From a virus, in IMG/VR virus record IMGVR_UViG_3300024239_000011, positions 268,303-332,302 of that record: 64,000 nt of DNA. One strand, given 5' to 3'. Position 1 is the first letter of the stretch; each line of letters opens with the position of its first letter. The notes beneath the pieces were generated by a model, which saw nothing but the letters and a program-made list of their open reading frames with translations, did no database searches and had not been told where the DNA came from. Below, piece by piece: positions 45,039-53,514 of the stretch. The position numbers and the translations under genes are program-made.

Positions 45039-46181
45039 TTGAAGGAAATTGATCTCTATCTCGGTGGCTATTTGCTGTGCTGTGGCGACGTATTCGTTGA
45101 CCTCGGTGATAAGCGATATGCTGATGCCGTATCGATACAGCCGCTTGCCGGGCGGTATGGCATCTACAACGTTCATCTGGATTCGAACCAGTTGAGCCTT
45201 ATCCCCGAGCTTGAGCAGACCTTCCAGGGCGCTACGGTTCGGTTCTACGTCCGCCTGATTGATGGGAACGTCAATTACGCCCCGGCGCCGAACGTCACGT
45301 TCTTCACCGATGATCAAGCGATCCTTGAACAGATGAATGCCGCAAACAGTGGACTTAATGTGACGTTCTTGCTCACCCCGGATGTTGCAATACAGCCAGT
45401 TGTTTCCCTGATTGAAACTTCGCAAAACACGATTCGCCTCCAACTGCTAGTGGTGAAGAATGGTACGGCTGTGAAGTGGAACCCAGGTACCCTGGATGAG
45501 GTGTTCTTTCACGTCTTTGATCATGTGGTTCGCACGGGTAATCCGCGTATCGTATTCGATTATCCGAGTATGCGTGGCGCAGAATACCATTGCTGGTTGG
45601 ATCAGTATTATTTTGTCAATGGTGATACTGAGATTCAATGTCCACTAGTTGGGCATCTTCGCCCCTATGATTTAAATTATGAGCCACTAACCACCGAATG
45701 CGCGTTATGTGCATTTAATAGTAAGTGCTTCAACTGTCGATGGGCGAACTATCATAATACCGCATCTTTTGTGAATACTGGATGTCGTGATGTGTCTGAG
45801 TTTTACGACAAATCATTGACTACCGTACACAACGTGCAATTATTTCAAGTGTTCAGTCAGATGTATGATAAATTCCGCGAGCAACCGGAAGAAATGCTCA
45901 AGGTTTATACGTTTCTGATATCGGAGAACCGCCCTGATCAATGGATTTCGGTGCGGGAGGTATTTGGTGAATTGCTCAAGGAAGCAACCACCAAGGATTA
46001 TGCATTTGATTTTATGGTTTCTGTGATCTCGGCATATACCGATCCGCTTGCGGTATTTTCCACGGAAACTGTGCATACCATTGGGCGAAATATGTTTGAG
46101 ATTGCCGAACCAAATCTCAATCAGCTTTTAGGATACCTATTCCTTATCGAATACGCGAAGATTTACCACGGGGAAGGTTAA
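45039..46181 (+). CDS. SPASM-like protein lacking the radical SAM motif, 380 aa
   Basis: It starts at TTG 45039, supported by AAGGAG seven bases upstream. There is no CX3CX2C motif. Residues 185-249 hold a cysteine cluster (C185, C201, C221, C224, C230, C233, C249) whose CALCAFNSKCFNC core mirrors CQSCVLNPKCFQC in the radical SAM enzyme at 51212, so it probably binds an auxiliary Fe-S cluster. The N-terminal 150 residues are beta-rich and could recognise substrate. First gene of the operon, overlapping the next by one base (TAATG). A variant late core TAAATT lies at 44998. Confidence 0.7.
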   Translation: MKEIDLYLGGYLLCCGDVFVDLGDKRYADAVSIQPLAGRYGIYNVHLDSNQLSLIPELEQTFQGATVRFYVRLIDGNVNYAPAPNVTFFTDDQAILEQMNAANSGLNVTFLLTPDVAIQPVVSLIETSQNTIRLQLLVVKNGTAVKWNPGTLDEVFFHVFDHVVRTGNPRIVFDYPSMRGAEYHCWLDQYYFVNGDTEIQCPLVGHLRPYDLNYEPLTTECALCAFNSKCFNCRWANYHNTASFVNTGCRDVSEFYDKSLTTVHNVQLFQVFSQMYDKFREQPEEMLKVYTFLISENRPDQWISVREVFGELLKEATTKDYAFDFMVSVISAYTDPLAVFSTETVHTIGRNMFEIAEPNLNQLLGYLFLIEYAKIYHGEG

Positions 46182-47401
46182 TGCATAAGATCACCGGGAA
46201 GGTTAAGGGGACGGTCCTGTTCTATGATGAAAGGACCGCGATTCTCTACGACCATGACATGGTTCCGATCACCCAGACCCGTGACTATCAACGGTCTAAG
46301 TTTGGTGGTGCTATTGGTTTGTATAACATCGCCAGCGTGCAGTTTGGGCAATTCTGTAATCTCCGATGCACATACTGCCTGCAACGCACTATAGGAAGTG
46401 TTGATAGCGTTCATACCCCGGAGCGTGGTACGAAAATCCAACAGACGGTTGAGTATATTAGACGTACACTTGATCCGTGTATTCCAACCAAGGTTGATTT
46501 GTGGGGCGGCGAACCGCTGTTCTATTGGGATGATCTGAAGGAGGTTGTCACCAGCCTGGAACCGCATGGGCAGATGCACTTCACGGTGTTTACCAATGGT
46601 ATGGCACTCAAGGAAGAACATCTGGCGTGGTTCGCCAGCCGTCCATCCAAATTCACGGTGTCATTAAGCCATGATGGGTTTGGACAAGCCGCGCGTGGTA
46701 AAGACGTTCTGGACAAAGTGCTTGATTTGTTTGCTCACATAATTGCACCGAATATTGATTATTCAATTGCAACTACTGTGTCAAATACCAACCACGACCT
46801 TCTTGCGCTGAATGATTTGTTCATGGTAGCACTGGATCGTCATGGGCTGCGGGATAGGGCGAAGTGGATCATTGAAATCCCACTGGTGTTCAGCGCAAAG
46901 GATGCTTTTGACCCCAAGCAGTTGCATAAGTTTACCGAGAACCTTAGGGCGTTCTTAACAGAAAATGAGCGCGGAAACCCACGCATTCTTAACAACACCT
47001 TATGGTCTACTTTCGATCTGTTCGGTATATTTGCCCTGCTGAATCGTTTCAACAGCAAACATATACCAGGGTTCTACCGGTGCCATTTGTCCTATGATAA
47101 TGCCGTGGTTGTCAACACCAATGGTGAAGTGCTTCTCTGTCCTCATTCAACTTCTCCGACGCATGTGTTGGGGTCGGTTGACGGCGGTCAGGTCAAACAC
47201 AAATCCGAGGTGATTCGCACCGGATATGATCCGCGTTGCGACGGTTGCCTCGTTCGTGATTTTTGTCGAAGCAGTTGCCCAATCATTGGTGGTACTTTTG
47301 AAGATAATCACAAAGTAATGTGGGCGTACTTCTCGACGTTGTACGAGTTCGCCTTTAAGCGTCTTCTTATGGAAGATGAAGTCGTAATCGAGCGAGTGTG
47401 A
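46181..47401 (+). CDS. Radical SAM/SPASM enzyme 1, 406 aa
   Basis: The radical SAM motif CNLRCTYC is at 59-66 and GGEP at 108-111, after a 50-residue N-terminal extension. The SPASM region near 320-375 has CPHS and CDGCLVRDFCRSSCP, enough for auxiliary clusters. Enzymes of this class modify peptides (thioether, C-C or C-O crosslinks, epimers, oxidation). The extension (TVLFYDERTAILYDHDMVPI) is shared with the next protein. One-base overlap with the upstream gene, one-base gap to the next. Confidence 0.9.
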   Translation: MHKITGKVKGTVLFYDERTAILYDHDMVPITQTRDYQRSKFGGAIGLYNIASVQFGQFCNLRCTYCLQRTIGSVDSVHTPERGTKIQQTVEYIRRTLDPCIPTKVDLWGGEPLFYWDDLKEVVTSLEPHGQMHFTVFTNGMALKEEHLAWFASRPSKFTVSLSHDGFGQAARGKDVLDKVLDLFAHIIAPNIDYSIATTVSNTNHDLLALNDLFMVALDRHGLRDRAKWIIEIPLVFSAKDAFDPKQLHKFTENLRAFLTENERGNPRILNNTLWSTFDLFGIFALLNRFNSKHIPGFYRCHLSYDNAVVVNTNGEVLLCPHSTSPTHVLGSVDGGQVKHKSEVIRTGYDPRCDGCLVRDFCRSSCPIIGGTFEDNHKVMWAYFSTLYEFAFKRLLMEDEVVIERV

Positions 47402-47402
47402 T

Positions 47403-48674
47403 ATGAAATTCAAGATCAGCGCCTTGGATACCCAAGCAACCATCATCTATGACAACGAAGCTAACATCTTTTTTGACGACACGGGAGTGCCGCTCACACA
47501 AACCGCGAATTACATTCGTAGACGCGCGGCCAATTGGGACAAAACGCCGACGTGGCAAACATCCACTAATATTCGGCAAATCAAAATTTCTCTTGGGCAG
47601 TTCTGCAACTATTCCTGTACCTACTGTATGCAGAGCCAAATCGGTGAAGTGGGTAAGGAAGGTTTTGCGAAGAACGTCAACACCGACCGCATCATCGAAA
47701 TCCTCAAGACCAATTACACGGTCCCCGACAACGTTCGCATCGAACTGTGGGGTGGTGAACCATTCTTCTATTGGGAAGATATGGTCAAGCTCATGGAGGC
47801 GTTCGATCATGAAACTGCTGAATTCCAGATTTTCACCAACGGATCAACTTTGCGACGCAAGCACCTTGATTTTTTCAAGGGTTTGAAGAGCCGTAAGATC
47901 GATCTGGGGCTGTCGCACGACGCAGCCAAACAGGAAACCACCCGTGGTAAAAACTATCTCGCTGAAAACCTTGAACTGCTTCGCGAGTATCGTGAATTTA
48001 CGAATATCCAACCTTTCTTGAGTGCCACGTTGACCAACGTGAATTATGATTTGTTGGAAATCAATGACTACTTTCGTGCTATGTTGGAGGCGCACTACGG
48101 GGATACGAACCTGTGGATCAACTTCGACGTGCCGATGATTCACGAAAAGCAGAGTCTCAAGTTCTCACAAGACCAGCTTGATGGTTATAGCGCCAACTTG
48201 CGCAAGTACCTTCAAGCGTGTTGGGAGGATAAGAATCACGAGCGTATGATCCGTGGTTCGTTTTTTGAAGGCGGACAGCCAAGCTTCAAGCGCATCATGG
48301 AATCCTTCCATTCCAAGGATATTGAGTCATTCATCAAATGTGCAGTGGGTTCGCCTAATTCGTTGACCCTCGATCTGGAAGGCAATGTTAAAACCTGCCC
48401 ACACGCCGGGGATGCACATATATTTGGGAACGTCCTTGAGAGCGAAGACCACATTTTCAAGAATGATCCCACCTATGTGCGCACGGTAGAATACGACCAG
48501 TGTCAAAAGTGCTTGGTGCGCCGCTTCTGCCAAGGCGGTTGCCCTATCGTGATTGATAAAAACACGTGGTACTCGTATCACCATGTTTTGTGGACCCACT
48601 ACAGCACCATGTTCCAACTGGCTATGGAATTGTTGCTAGGTAGCAAAAAAGTGATGATCACAAATGTTGACTGA
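47403..48674 (+). CDS. Radical SAM/SPASM enzyme 2, 423 aa
   Basis: CNYSCTYC at 69-75 region (C68, C72, C75), then LWGGEPFFYWED. SPASM cysteines include CAVGS, CPHAGD and CQKCLVRRFCQGGCP. It is the closest relative of the preceding enzyme, including the N-terminal extension (QATIIYDNEANIFFDDTGVP), so the pair arose by duplication. The reaction is unknown. The gene overlaps the next by 11 bases. Confidence 0.9.
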   Translation: MKFKISALDTQATIIYDNEANIFFDDTGVPLTQTANYIRRRAANWDKTPTWQTSTNIRQIKISLGQFCNYSCTYCMQSQIGEVGKEGFAKNVNTDRIIEILKTNYTVPDNVRIELWGGEPFFYWEDMVKLMEAFDHETAEFQIFTNGSTLRRKHLDFFKGLKSRKIDLGLSHDAAKQETTRGKNYLAENLELLREYREFTNIQPFLSATLTNVNYDLLEINDYFRAMLEAHYGDTNLWINFDVPMIHEKQSLKFSQDQLDGYSANLRKYLQACWEDKNHERMIRGSFFEGGQPSFKRIMESFHSKDIESFIKCAVGSPNSLTLDLEGNVKTCPHAGDAHIFGNVLESEDHIFKNDPTYVRTVEYDQCQKCLVRRFCQGGCPIVIDKNTWYSYHHVLWTHYSTMFQLAMELLLGSKKVMITNVD

Positions 48675-49707
48675 TCTGTGCCGCAACGTCTCTATCATCA
48701 ATTTGTTGCTGACCAAAAAGTGCAACTACTCTTGCTCATATTGTCACCAGCTTCACAAAGACGATGTGCGACTTGCGGTATCACCACCCGAGCGTATCCA
48801 CGAAATTGTGGAAAAGCTTGCTACGATCAATGATATCCCGAAGAACGTGCGATTTTTCGGCGGGGAAACGCTACTGCGTTTCCCCGATATCAAAGCCTAT
48901 TTTGAGGCATACCAACCGAACTATCCGGCACTGGGGTTTAGTGTTTATTCGAACGGATCACTCCTAACTCCTGACATGGGCGAATTCCTCGCCAAGAACG
49001 GCGTAGACCTCACATTATCCATCGATGGGTATACAGAGGACGGTCAGCTTGAAAAGGACTATAAACGCCTAGAAACCGTCTTCCCGGCGATCTATCGCAT
49101 CTACGCCACTCACGGACGTATGATATCGGTGTCGGTGACCATCGACATTGCCAAAGTTCAGGCAGCGAAGAACCTGATGGTGTTGTTTACTCGGCGTTTT
49201 CCACGCACCAAACTTTTCATTTCTCCCGTTTTCCATTCGAAGGGTGATGGGAATACCCCATGGAGCATGGATGCGATTGATGACCTTCTGGGGTTTGTGG
49301 AGACCATCAACCAACAACGGGCAACACCGATCCTACAGGGATTGAATGTGATCTCATCGCCTCAGAAATGTATTAGCGTGGATTGGACATTGGCAGTGGA
49401 CCTGTCGGGCGATCTGTCCAGTTGCTTCTTCACGATCACCGACAAGCTGACCTTCCCCGAGTACGTCTATGGGAACCTGTTGGACGACCGATTTGACGCG
49501 CCCCAATATGCTGCGATCTTGGAGCGGAAGCGTCAGATGTTCGACAACCCGTATTGCGCGGCATGCAGGTTCAAAGAAACCTGCATATCTTGCTCGACGT
49601 GCGGGATGCTGTTCAACGAGAACCGGTGGTTCGAAAACGGCGAATGCAAGCCCTTGGTACATTTCTTGTCTGGGATGCATCACATGACCAGGGATGAACC
49701 ACTATGA
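48664..49707 (+). CDS. Radical SAM/SPASM enzyme 3, 347 aa
   Basis: The motif CNYSCSYC (C20, C24, C27) lies near the N-terminus without the long extension. FFGGET replaces the usual GGEP. SPASM cysteines: CISVDW, SSCFF, CAACRFKETCISCSTCG. The C-terminal pattern resembles the enzymes at 51212 and the SPASM-only protein. Likely a peptide-modifying enzyme. Four-base overlap (ATGA) with the next gene. Confidence 0.88.
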   Translation: MLTDLCRNVSIINLLLTKKCNYSCSYCHQLHKDDVRLAVSPPERIHEIVEKLATINDIPKNVRFFGGETLLRFPDIKAYFEAYQPNYPALGFSVYSNGSLLTPDMGEFLAKNGVDLTLSIDGYTEDGQLEKDYKRLETVFPAIYRIYATHGRMISVSVTIDIAKVQAAKNLMVLFTRRFPRTKLFISPVFHSKGDGNTPWSMDAIDDLLGFVETINQQRATPILQGLNVISSPQKCISVDWTLAVDLSGDLSSCFFTITDKLTFPEYVYGNLLDDRFDAPQYAAILERKRQMFDNPYCAACRFKETCISCSTCGMLFNENRWFENGECKPLVHFLSGMHHMTRDEPL

Positions 49708-51209
49708 ATGAAATTACCACTCTGCTGCGTAGCCGTGGGGTCTTTCAAGTGGTACTCACCAATCGCTGCAACTACAATTGCAACTACTGCTATCAGGAAC
49801 GCAATTTTAAGAAGTTCCCGAACGAGTTCGATAGCGCCGAGCAACTTGATCGTGTTTGCGGTAAATTGGTCGAACACCGCAAGGACGACACCCACTTCGA
49901 GTTCCAATTTCTCGGCGGCGAACCGCTGTTGAAGAAAAATGTTTTAATGAATTTTATGCGGGATTATGCATGGAAATATCCCAAGGTAGTATTCAACGTA
50001 ATCACCAATGGTAAACTTCTCGATCACGAAACGGCAGTAGAGTATATCACGAGTCACCCTCTGGCGAAAATCTATTTTTCCTGTGACGGTATTGACCTGA
50101 ATACCAATACGCATCCCAAGACCTGGGAACGTATTGCGATACTGTATGACCGGCTCTATCAACGCTTCCCAGAGCGCATTGGCATCATCCCGGTACTAAC
50201 CAGCAGTACCATCCCTAATTACGTTGCCCTATTGGATTTGATGGCGGAAAAATATCCACTCAGTCATGTTCATGCATTGGCCGCAATCAGCGACCATTTC
50301 GATACCAACTTCGAATGGTCGCCCGAGCATATTCGCAGCGTCGGGGAACAAATCCGTCCGTTCTTCCTGAAACACCCAGGTTGGACCATTGACTATTACA
50401 TGTGGGATTATCCGCTCGATTCCTTCCTCGATTCGGCGGACGACCCGGCGGTGATGCCAAACGGTGACATACATCTGATGCCATCGTATTTTATGGGTGA
50501 AGCAGCAGACCTAAGCAATAAACCAGACTTCAATGTAATCACCGGGGAAGTATACCCGTACCTTGCCCAGAAACAGATCAAAGAGCGGTTGATTCAAGCG
50601 GCGAAAACTGCCAACTCGCGCTGTCAGACATGCCCGATTTCGGGGCATTGTCTTCCGATGAAATTCTTCACATTGGTACACTTACCGGACGAGCAAATTA
50701 CCGCAGAGACCGTGGTTGATGCAGAATGTAACACCATGCTTGATTTCTTCTGGAATATGCCGGTGTTCGCACATTTTCCCACCGGCATATTTCAGAACCT
50801 TCAACAGCAAGTCCAACTGTTCCAGAAGTATCGGACACGATATGTTCGGGCGCTTTATGTTTTAGACCGTTTGGCTATTCCAGTTCTGCAACTTCTAAAT
50901 GACGATTTTGTTGAGAATATCGAAAAACTTGGCGTTGGAAAATATTTCTATCTAGATATGTATGGGGTTTCCCGCCATACCGAAGAAGTGCGCTCCGCAT
51001 ATAATACTCCATTGCGGGATATTTTTTGTCATTTCAAGCATCATCCGAAACGTCGTCCACTTCACCCGGCATTGGTATGTAAAGTTGTTCGTGAATTGTT
51101 GGATAAACCGACCGACCATTTGTTTGAGTTAATTATTCCGAACCTTTACCACAAGGTCTATTATGGTCCAACGTGGCATTGGTCGTTTGACGACACTTAT
51201 AGGTGGTAA
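49704..51209 (+). CDS. Radical SAM enzyme 4 with reduced SPASM, 501 aa
   Basis: CNYNCNYC (C22, C26, C29) and FLGGEPLLKK are intact. Only CQTCPISGHCLPM of the SPASM cluster is obvious; the first cysteine region is replaced by MPNGDIHLMPSY. A 150-residue helical C-terminal extension follows (from about 350) with no cysteine cluster. It has probably diverged in auxiliary cluster or substrate. It has the longest product in the operon and ends three bases before the ATG of the next gene. Confidence 0.85.
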   Translation: MNEITTLLRSRGVFQVVLTNRCNYNCNYCYQERNFKKFPNEFDSAEQLDRVCGKLVEHRKDDTHFEFQFLGGEPLLKKNVLMNFMRDYAWKYPKVVFNVITNGKLLDHETAVEYITSHPLAKIYFSCDGIDLNTNTHPKTWERIAILYDRLYQRFPERIGIIPVLTSSTIPNYVALLDLMAEKYPLSHVHALAAISDHFDTNFEWSPEHIRSVGEQIRPFFLKHPGWTIDYYMWDYPLDSFLDSADDPAVMPNGDIHLMPSYFMGEAADLSNKPDFNVITGEVYPYLAQKQIKERLIQAAKTANSRCQTCPISGHCLPMKFFTLVHLPDEQITAETVVDAECNTMLDFFWNMPVFAHFPTGIFQNLQQQVQLFQKYRTRYVRALYVLDRLAIPVLQLLNDDFVENIEKLGVGKYFYLDMYGVSRHTEEVRSAYNTPLRDIFCHFKHHPKRRPLHPALVCKVVRELLDKPTDHLFELIIPNLYHKVYYGPTWHWSFDDTYRW

Positions 51210-51211
51210 TC

Positions 51212-52588
51212 ATGGACAACCCTTTCAGTCAGGTCTATTGGATCAATCTGCTCCTGACTAATAAATGTAACAAGCAGTGTTCGTACTGCTATGAGCAGCA
51301 TAAAGCCGAGTTTGAACGGTCGTACATCAATGCACATCGTGTGGATGAAATCTGCGCGAAGATGGACACCATGAACTCGCTTCAGAAAACCCTCCATTTT
51401 TTTGGCGGCGAACCCATGCTGAAGTTCGACACCATCATGGAGTACATGCGGGCATCGTCCCATAAATACCCCACATTGTCTTACGTGATTATCACCAACG
51501 GCACGCTACTGACTCCTCAGAAATTCGAGGATTTCGTTTCGCACGGCGGCTCATTCTACATTTCCTGCGACGGCTGGGGGATCGATAACACTGACATCAC
51601 AACCAAGGATTTCAGTGCTATCAAGGATGTGGTTGAGGCATGCTTCCCGGTGGTCGCAGCCTATGATAAACGCATTACGTTCGACGTAGTTGTGCATCCC
51701 CGTGAGGTCGCGTCGTTCGGGCGGTTTATGCAGTACCTCGCCGGAAGTCCGCATTTCGAGCAAATCAATATCCACATCAAGCCATTGCTATACAGCATGA
51801 CCGATGGGTTGGTGCGCTGGGATGACGCAGCGATTAATCAATTCTTACAGGAATGTATGAATGCCATTGTGAAATCAAAGGGCATCAATTTCGAGATAGA
51901 AGGGTTCTACGAGAAGTCATGGGGCACGTGCATGACCATGGCAAACAACCTGAATGTTGATGTTGAGGGTAATTTTTCAGGGTGTTATTTTCTACTGAAC
52001 CAACATAAAGCCACCTCGGCATTCGATGATGCCATTTTTGGCAACATTCTAACCGGCGAGATTGATACTGCCAAAATCGCCAACTTTAAACGCCTGGAAC
52101 AGGAACTCTACCAGTCCTCTAAATGCCAATCTTGCGTATTGAACCCAAAATGCTTCCAGTGCAGTGCTGGACTGTACACAACCCTTGGAAAGTGGTACGA
52201 CAACGACAAGCATTGCGAAATCGTTATCCCATTCATCCAACGGTTGAATTCCTTCCAAGCCATGAAAGAGGATGCATATATCATTGGCTGCCTGAAGGAG
52301 AAAATCCAGGAACATGGGTCTGAGTGGTTTGTGACTCGCCTTAAGTATTGGACGACAGTTCACATGCAAGCGACGTTGCTGGAAATTTGTAATGCACATA
52401 TCCCAGCACAAAACATTATGGCGGGAAATGCGCCACTTGATTTGGGTCAGTGGCTCAGTGATGCGGGGGCAAAGCAAGTAGCAGAGCTTCATCACATTTT
52501 CACGCCTGCATTGGCTGATCTTTCTGCTCAAGATCAGTTTACGCTTTGCGTTGCGCGTGTGATTGAGAAAGAACATCCCAAAACCTAA
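51212..52588 (+). CDS. Radical SAM/SPASM enzyme 5, 458 aa
   Basis: I chose ATG 51212 with AGGTGG upstream, over the GTG at 51203. CNKQCSYC (C19, C23, C26) and FFGGEPMLKF are present. SPASM: CMTMANN, SGCYFLL, CQSCVLNPKCFQCSAG and a later C in NDKHC. A C-terminal helical extension of about 100 residues follows. Last gene of the operon, followed by the inverted repeat and late promoter of the discoidin-like gene. Confidence 0.9.
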   Translation: MDNPFSQVYWINLLLTNKCNKQCSYCYEQHKAEFERSYINAHRVDEICAKMDTMNSLQKTLHFFGGEPMLKFDTIMEYMRASSHKYPTLSYVIITNGTLLTPQKFEDFVSHGGSFYISCDGWGIDNTDITTKDFSAIKDVVEACFPVVAAYDKRITFDVVVHPREVASFGRFMQYLAGSPHFEQINIHIKPLLYSMTDGLVRWDDAAINQFLQECMNAIVKSKGINFEIEGFYEKSWGTCMTMANNLNVDVEGNFSGCYFLLNQHKATSAFDDAIFGNILTGEIDTAKIANFKRLEQELYQSSKCQSCVLNPKCFQCSAGLYTTLGKWYDNDKHCEIVIPFIQRLNSFQAMKEDAYIIGCLKEKIQEHGSEWFVTRLKYWTTVHMQATLLEICNAHIPAQNIMAGNAPLDLGQWLSDAGAKQVAELHHIFTPALADLSAQDQFTLCVARVIEKEHPKT

Positions 52589-52596
52589 TAGAAAAC

Positions 52597-52633
52597 CCTC
52601 CATGGACTGCTAAATACGTGCAGTCCATGGAGG
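52597..52633 (+). promoter_or_regulatory. Late promoter nested in perfect RBS-sequestering hairpin
   Basis: Perfect 14-base arms CCTCCATGGACTGC (52597-52610) and GCAGTCCATGGAGG (52620-52633) enclose TAAATACGT. The second arm ends in the GGAGG ribosome binding site of the gene at 52640. Read-through RNA from the radical SAM operon would bury the site; RNA from the late promoter would not. Confidence 0.75.
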
Positions 52634-52639
52634 TGCTTG

Positions 52640-53503
52640 ATGGTGGTAACGGTAATCAGCGGCGGTGATAATTCATCCAGCTATGCAAAAGACAAAGCTT
52701 TTGATAATTCGATAACGACATCCTGGCGAAGCTTACAGACCGGCGTTGATGTTGTAAATGCCGCATGGCTCGGTCAAGATTTCGGTATTCCAGTTTACGT
52801 GATTTCTGCGAGCTACCGTAAAGGGTCATACGATCCGGCATCGGTTGCGATACAGTACAGTGATGATGGATTGTCATGGACGAATACTGGTGTAACGTTT
52901 ACCAGTTTTAGCAACGCGGTGGAAAAGAAAAGTATAGCAGTGGGTACACCGCATCGTTACTGGCGTGCAATTGCCACAGGTGCCACGGCAGGTACCAACC
53001 CATGGGAAATTGTAGAATTGACTTTCGGCATCGCCACAACAGGATTACCCAAGTACATAACGAAGGTAGTGTCTCTTGGCGCAATAACCAATTTGAACGC
53101 AACGGCATTGAAGGCACGGGTGAATACGTTGAAGACAAAGTTTGTTCAGAACGGCATTCTCACGGCAGTAGATATGCAGGAATTTTGGAGCATTCTTCGG
53201 GATTTCAGCCAACACTACCACCCATACACGGAAACGAAGCAGGCGATTGATAATATTCAGGCTGGTATTGATGCTATTACCGATTCAACAACAAAGACCA
53301 ATGCCCAGAACGCCGCAAACCCTCATAAGGTAACCGTTTTGAGTAACACCGGTCCTATATTATTTGACAATCCGATCACATCTGGGTTTTCTGTGGGGTT
53401 TGTATTGGATAAAGTGACAATGAATACGTTTATTGAAATGATAAATGCATCCCAACGTCATAAACATAGTGTAACTGATCGTTTTTTTGACACAGCAGTC
53501 TAA
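52640..53503 (+). CDS. Tail protein with discoidin-like (F5/8C) domain, 287 aa
   Basis: I chose ATG 52640, six bases after GGAGG. The first about 140 residues match the F5/8 type C (discoidin) pattern: SSSYAKDKAFDNSITTSWRS, then WLGQDFG, YRKGSYDPASVAIQYSDDG, YWRAIATG. Such domains bind sugars. The C-terminal half has two short His motifs (SQHYHPYT and RHKHSVTD) like the metal-binding HxH motifs of T4-type fibre tips. Probably a tail-fibre or tip protein. Confidence 0.72.
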   Translation: MVVTVISGGDNSSSYAKDKAFDNSITTSWRSLQTGVDVVNAAWLGQDFGIPVYVISASYRKGSYDPASVAIQYSDDGLSWTNTGVTFTSFSNAVEKKSIAVGTPHRYWRAIATGATAGTNPWEIVELTFGIATTGLPKYITKVVSLGAITNLNATALKARVNTLKTKFVQNGILTAVDMQEFWSILRDFSQHYHPYTETKQAIDNIQAGIDAITDSTTKTNAQNAANPHKVTVLSNTGPILFDNPITSGFSVGFVLDKVTMNTFIEMINASQRHKHSVTDRFFDTAV

Positions 53504-53514
53504 GGAAGTCCGAT

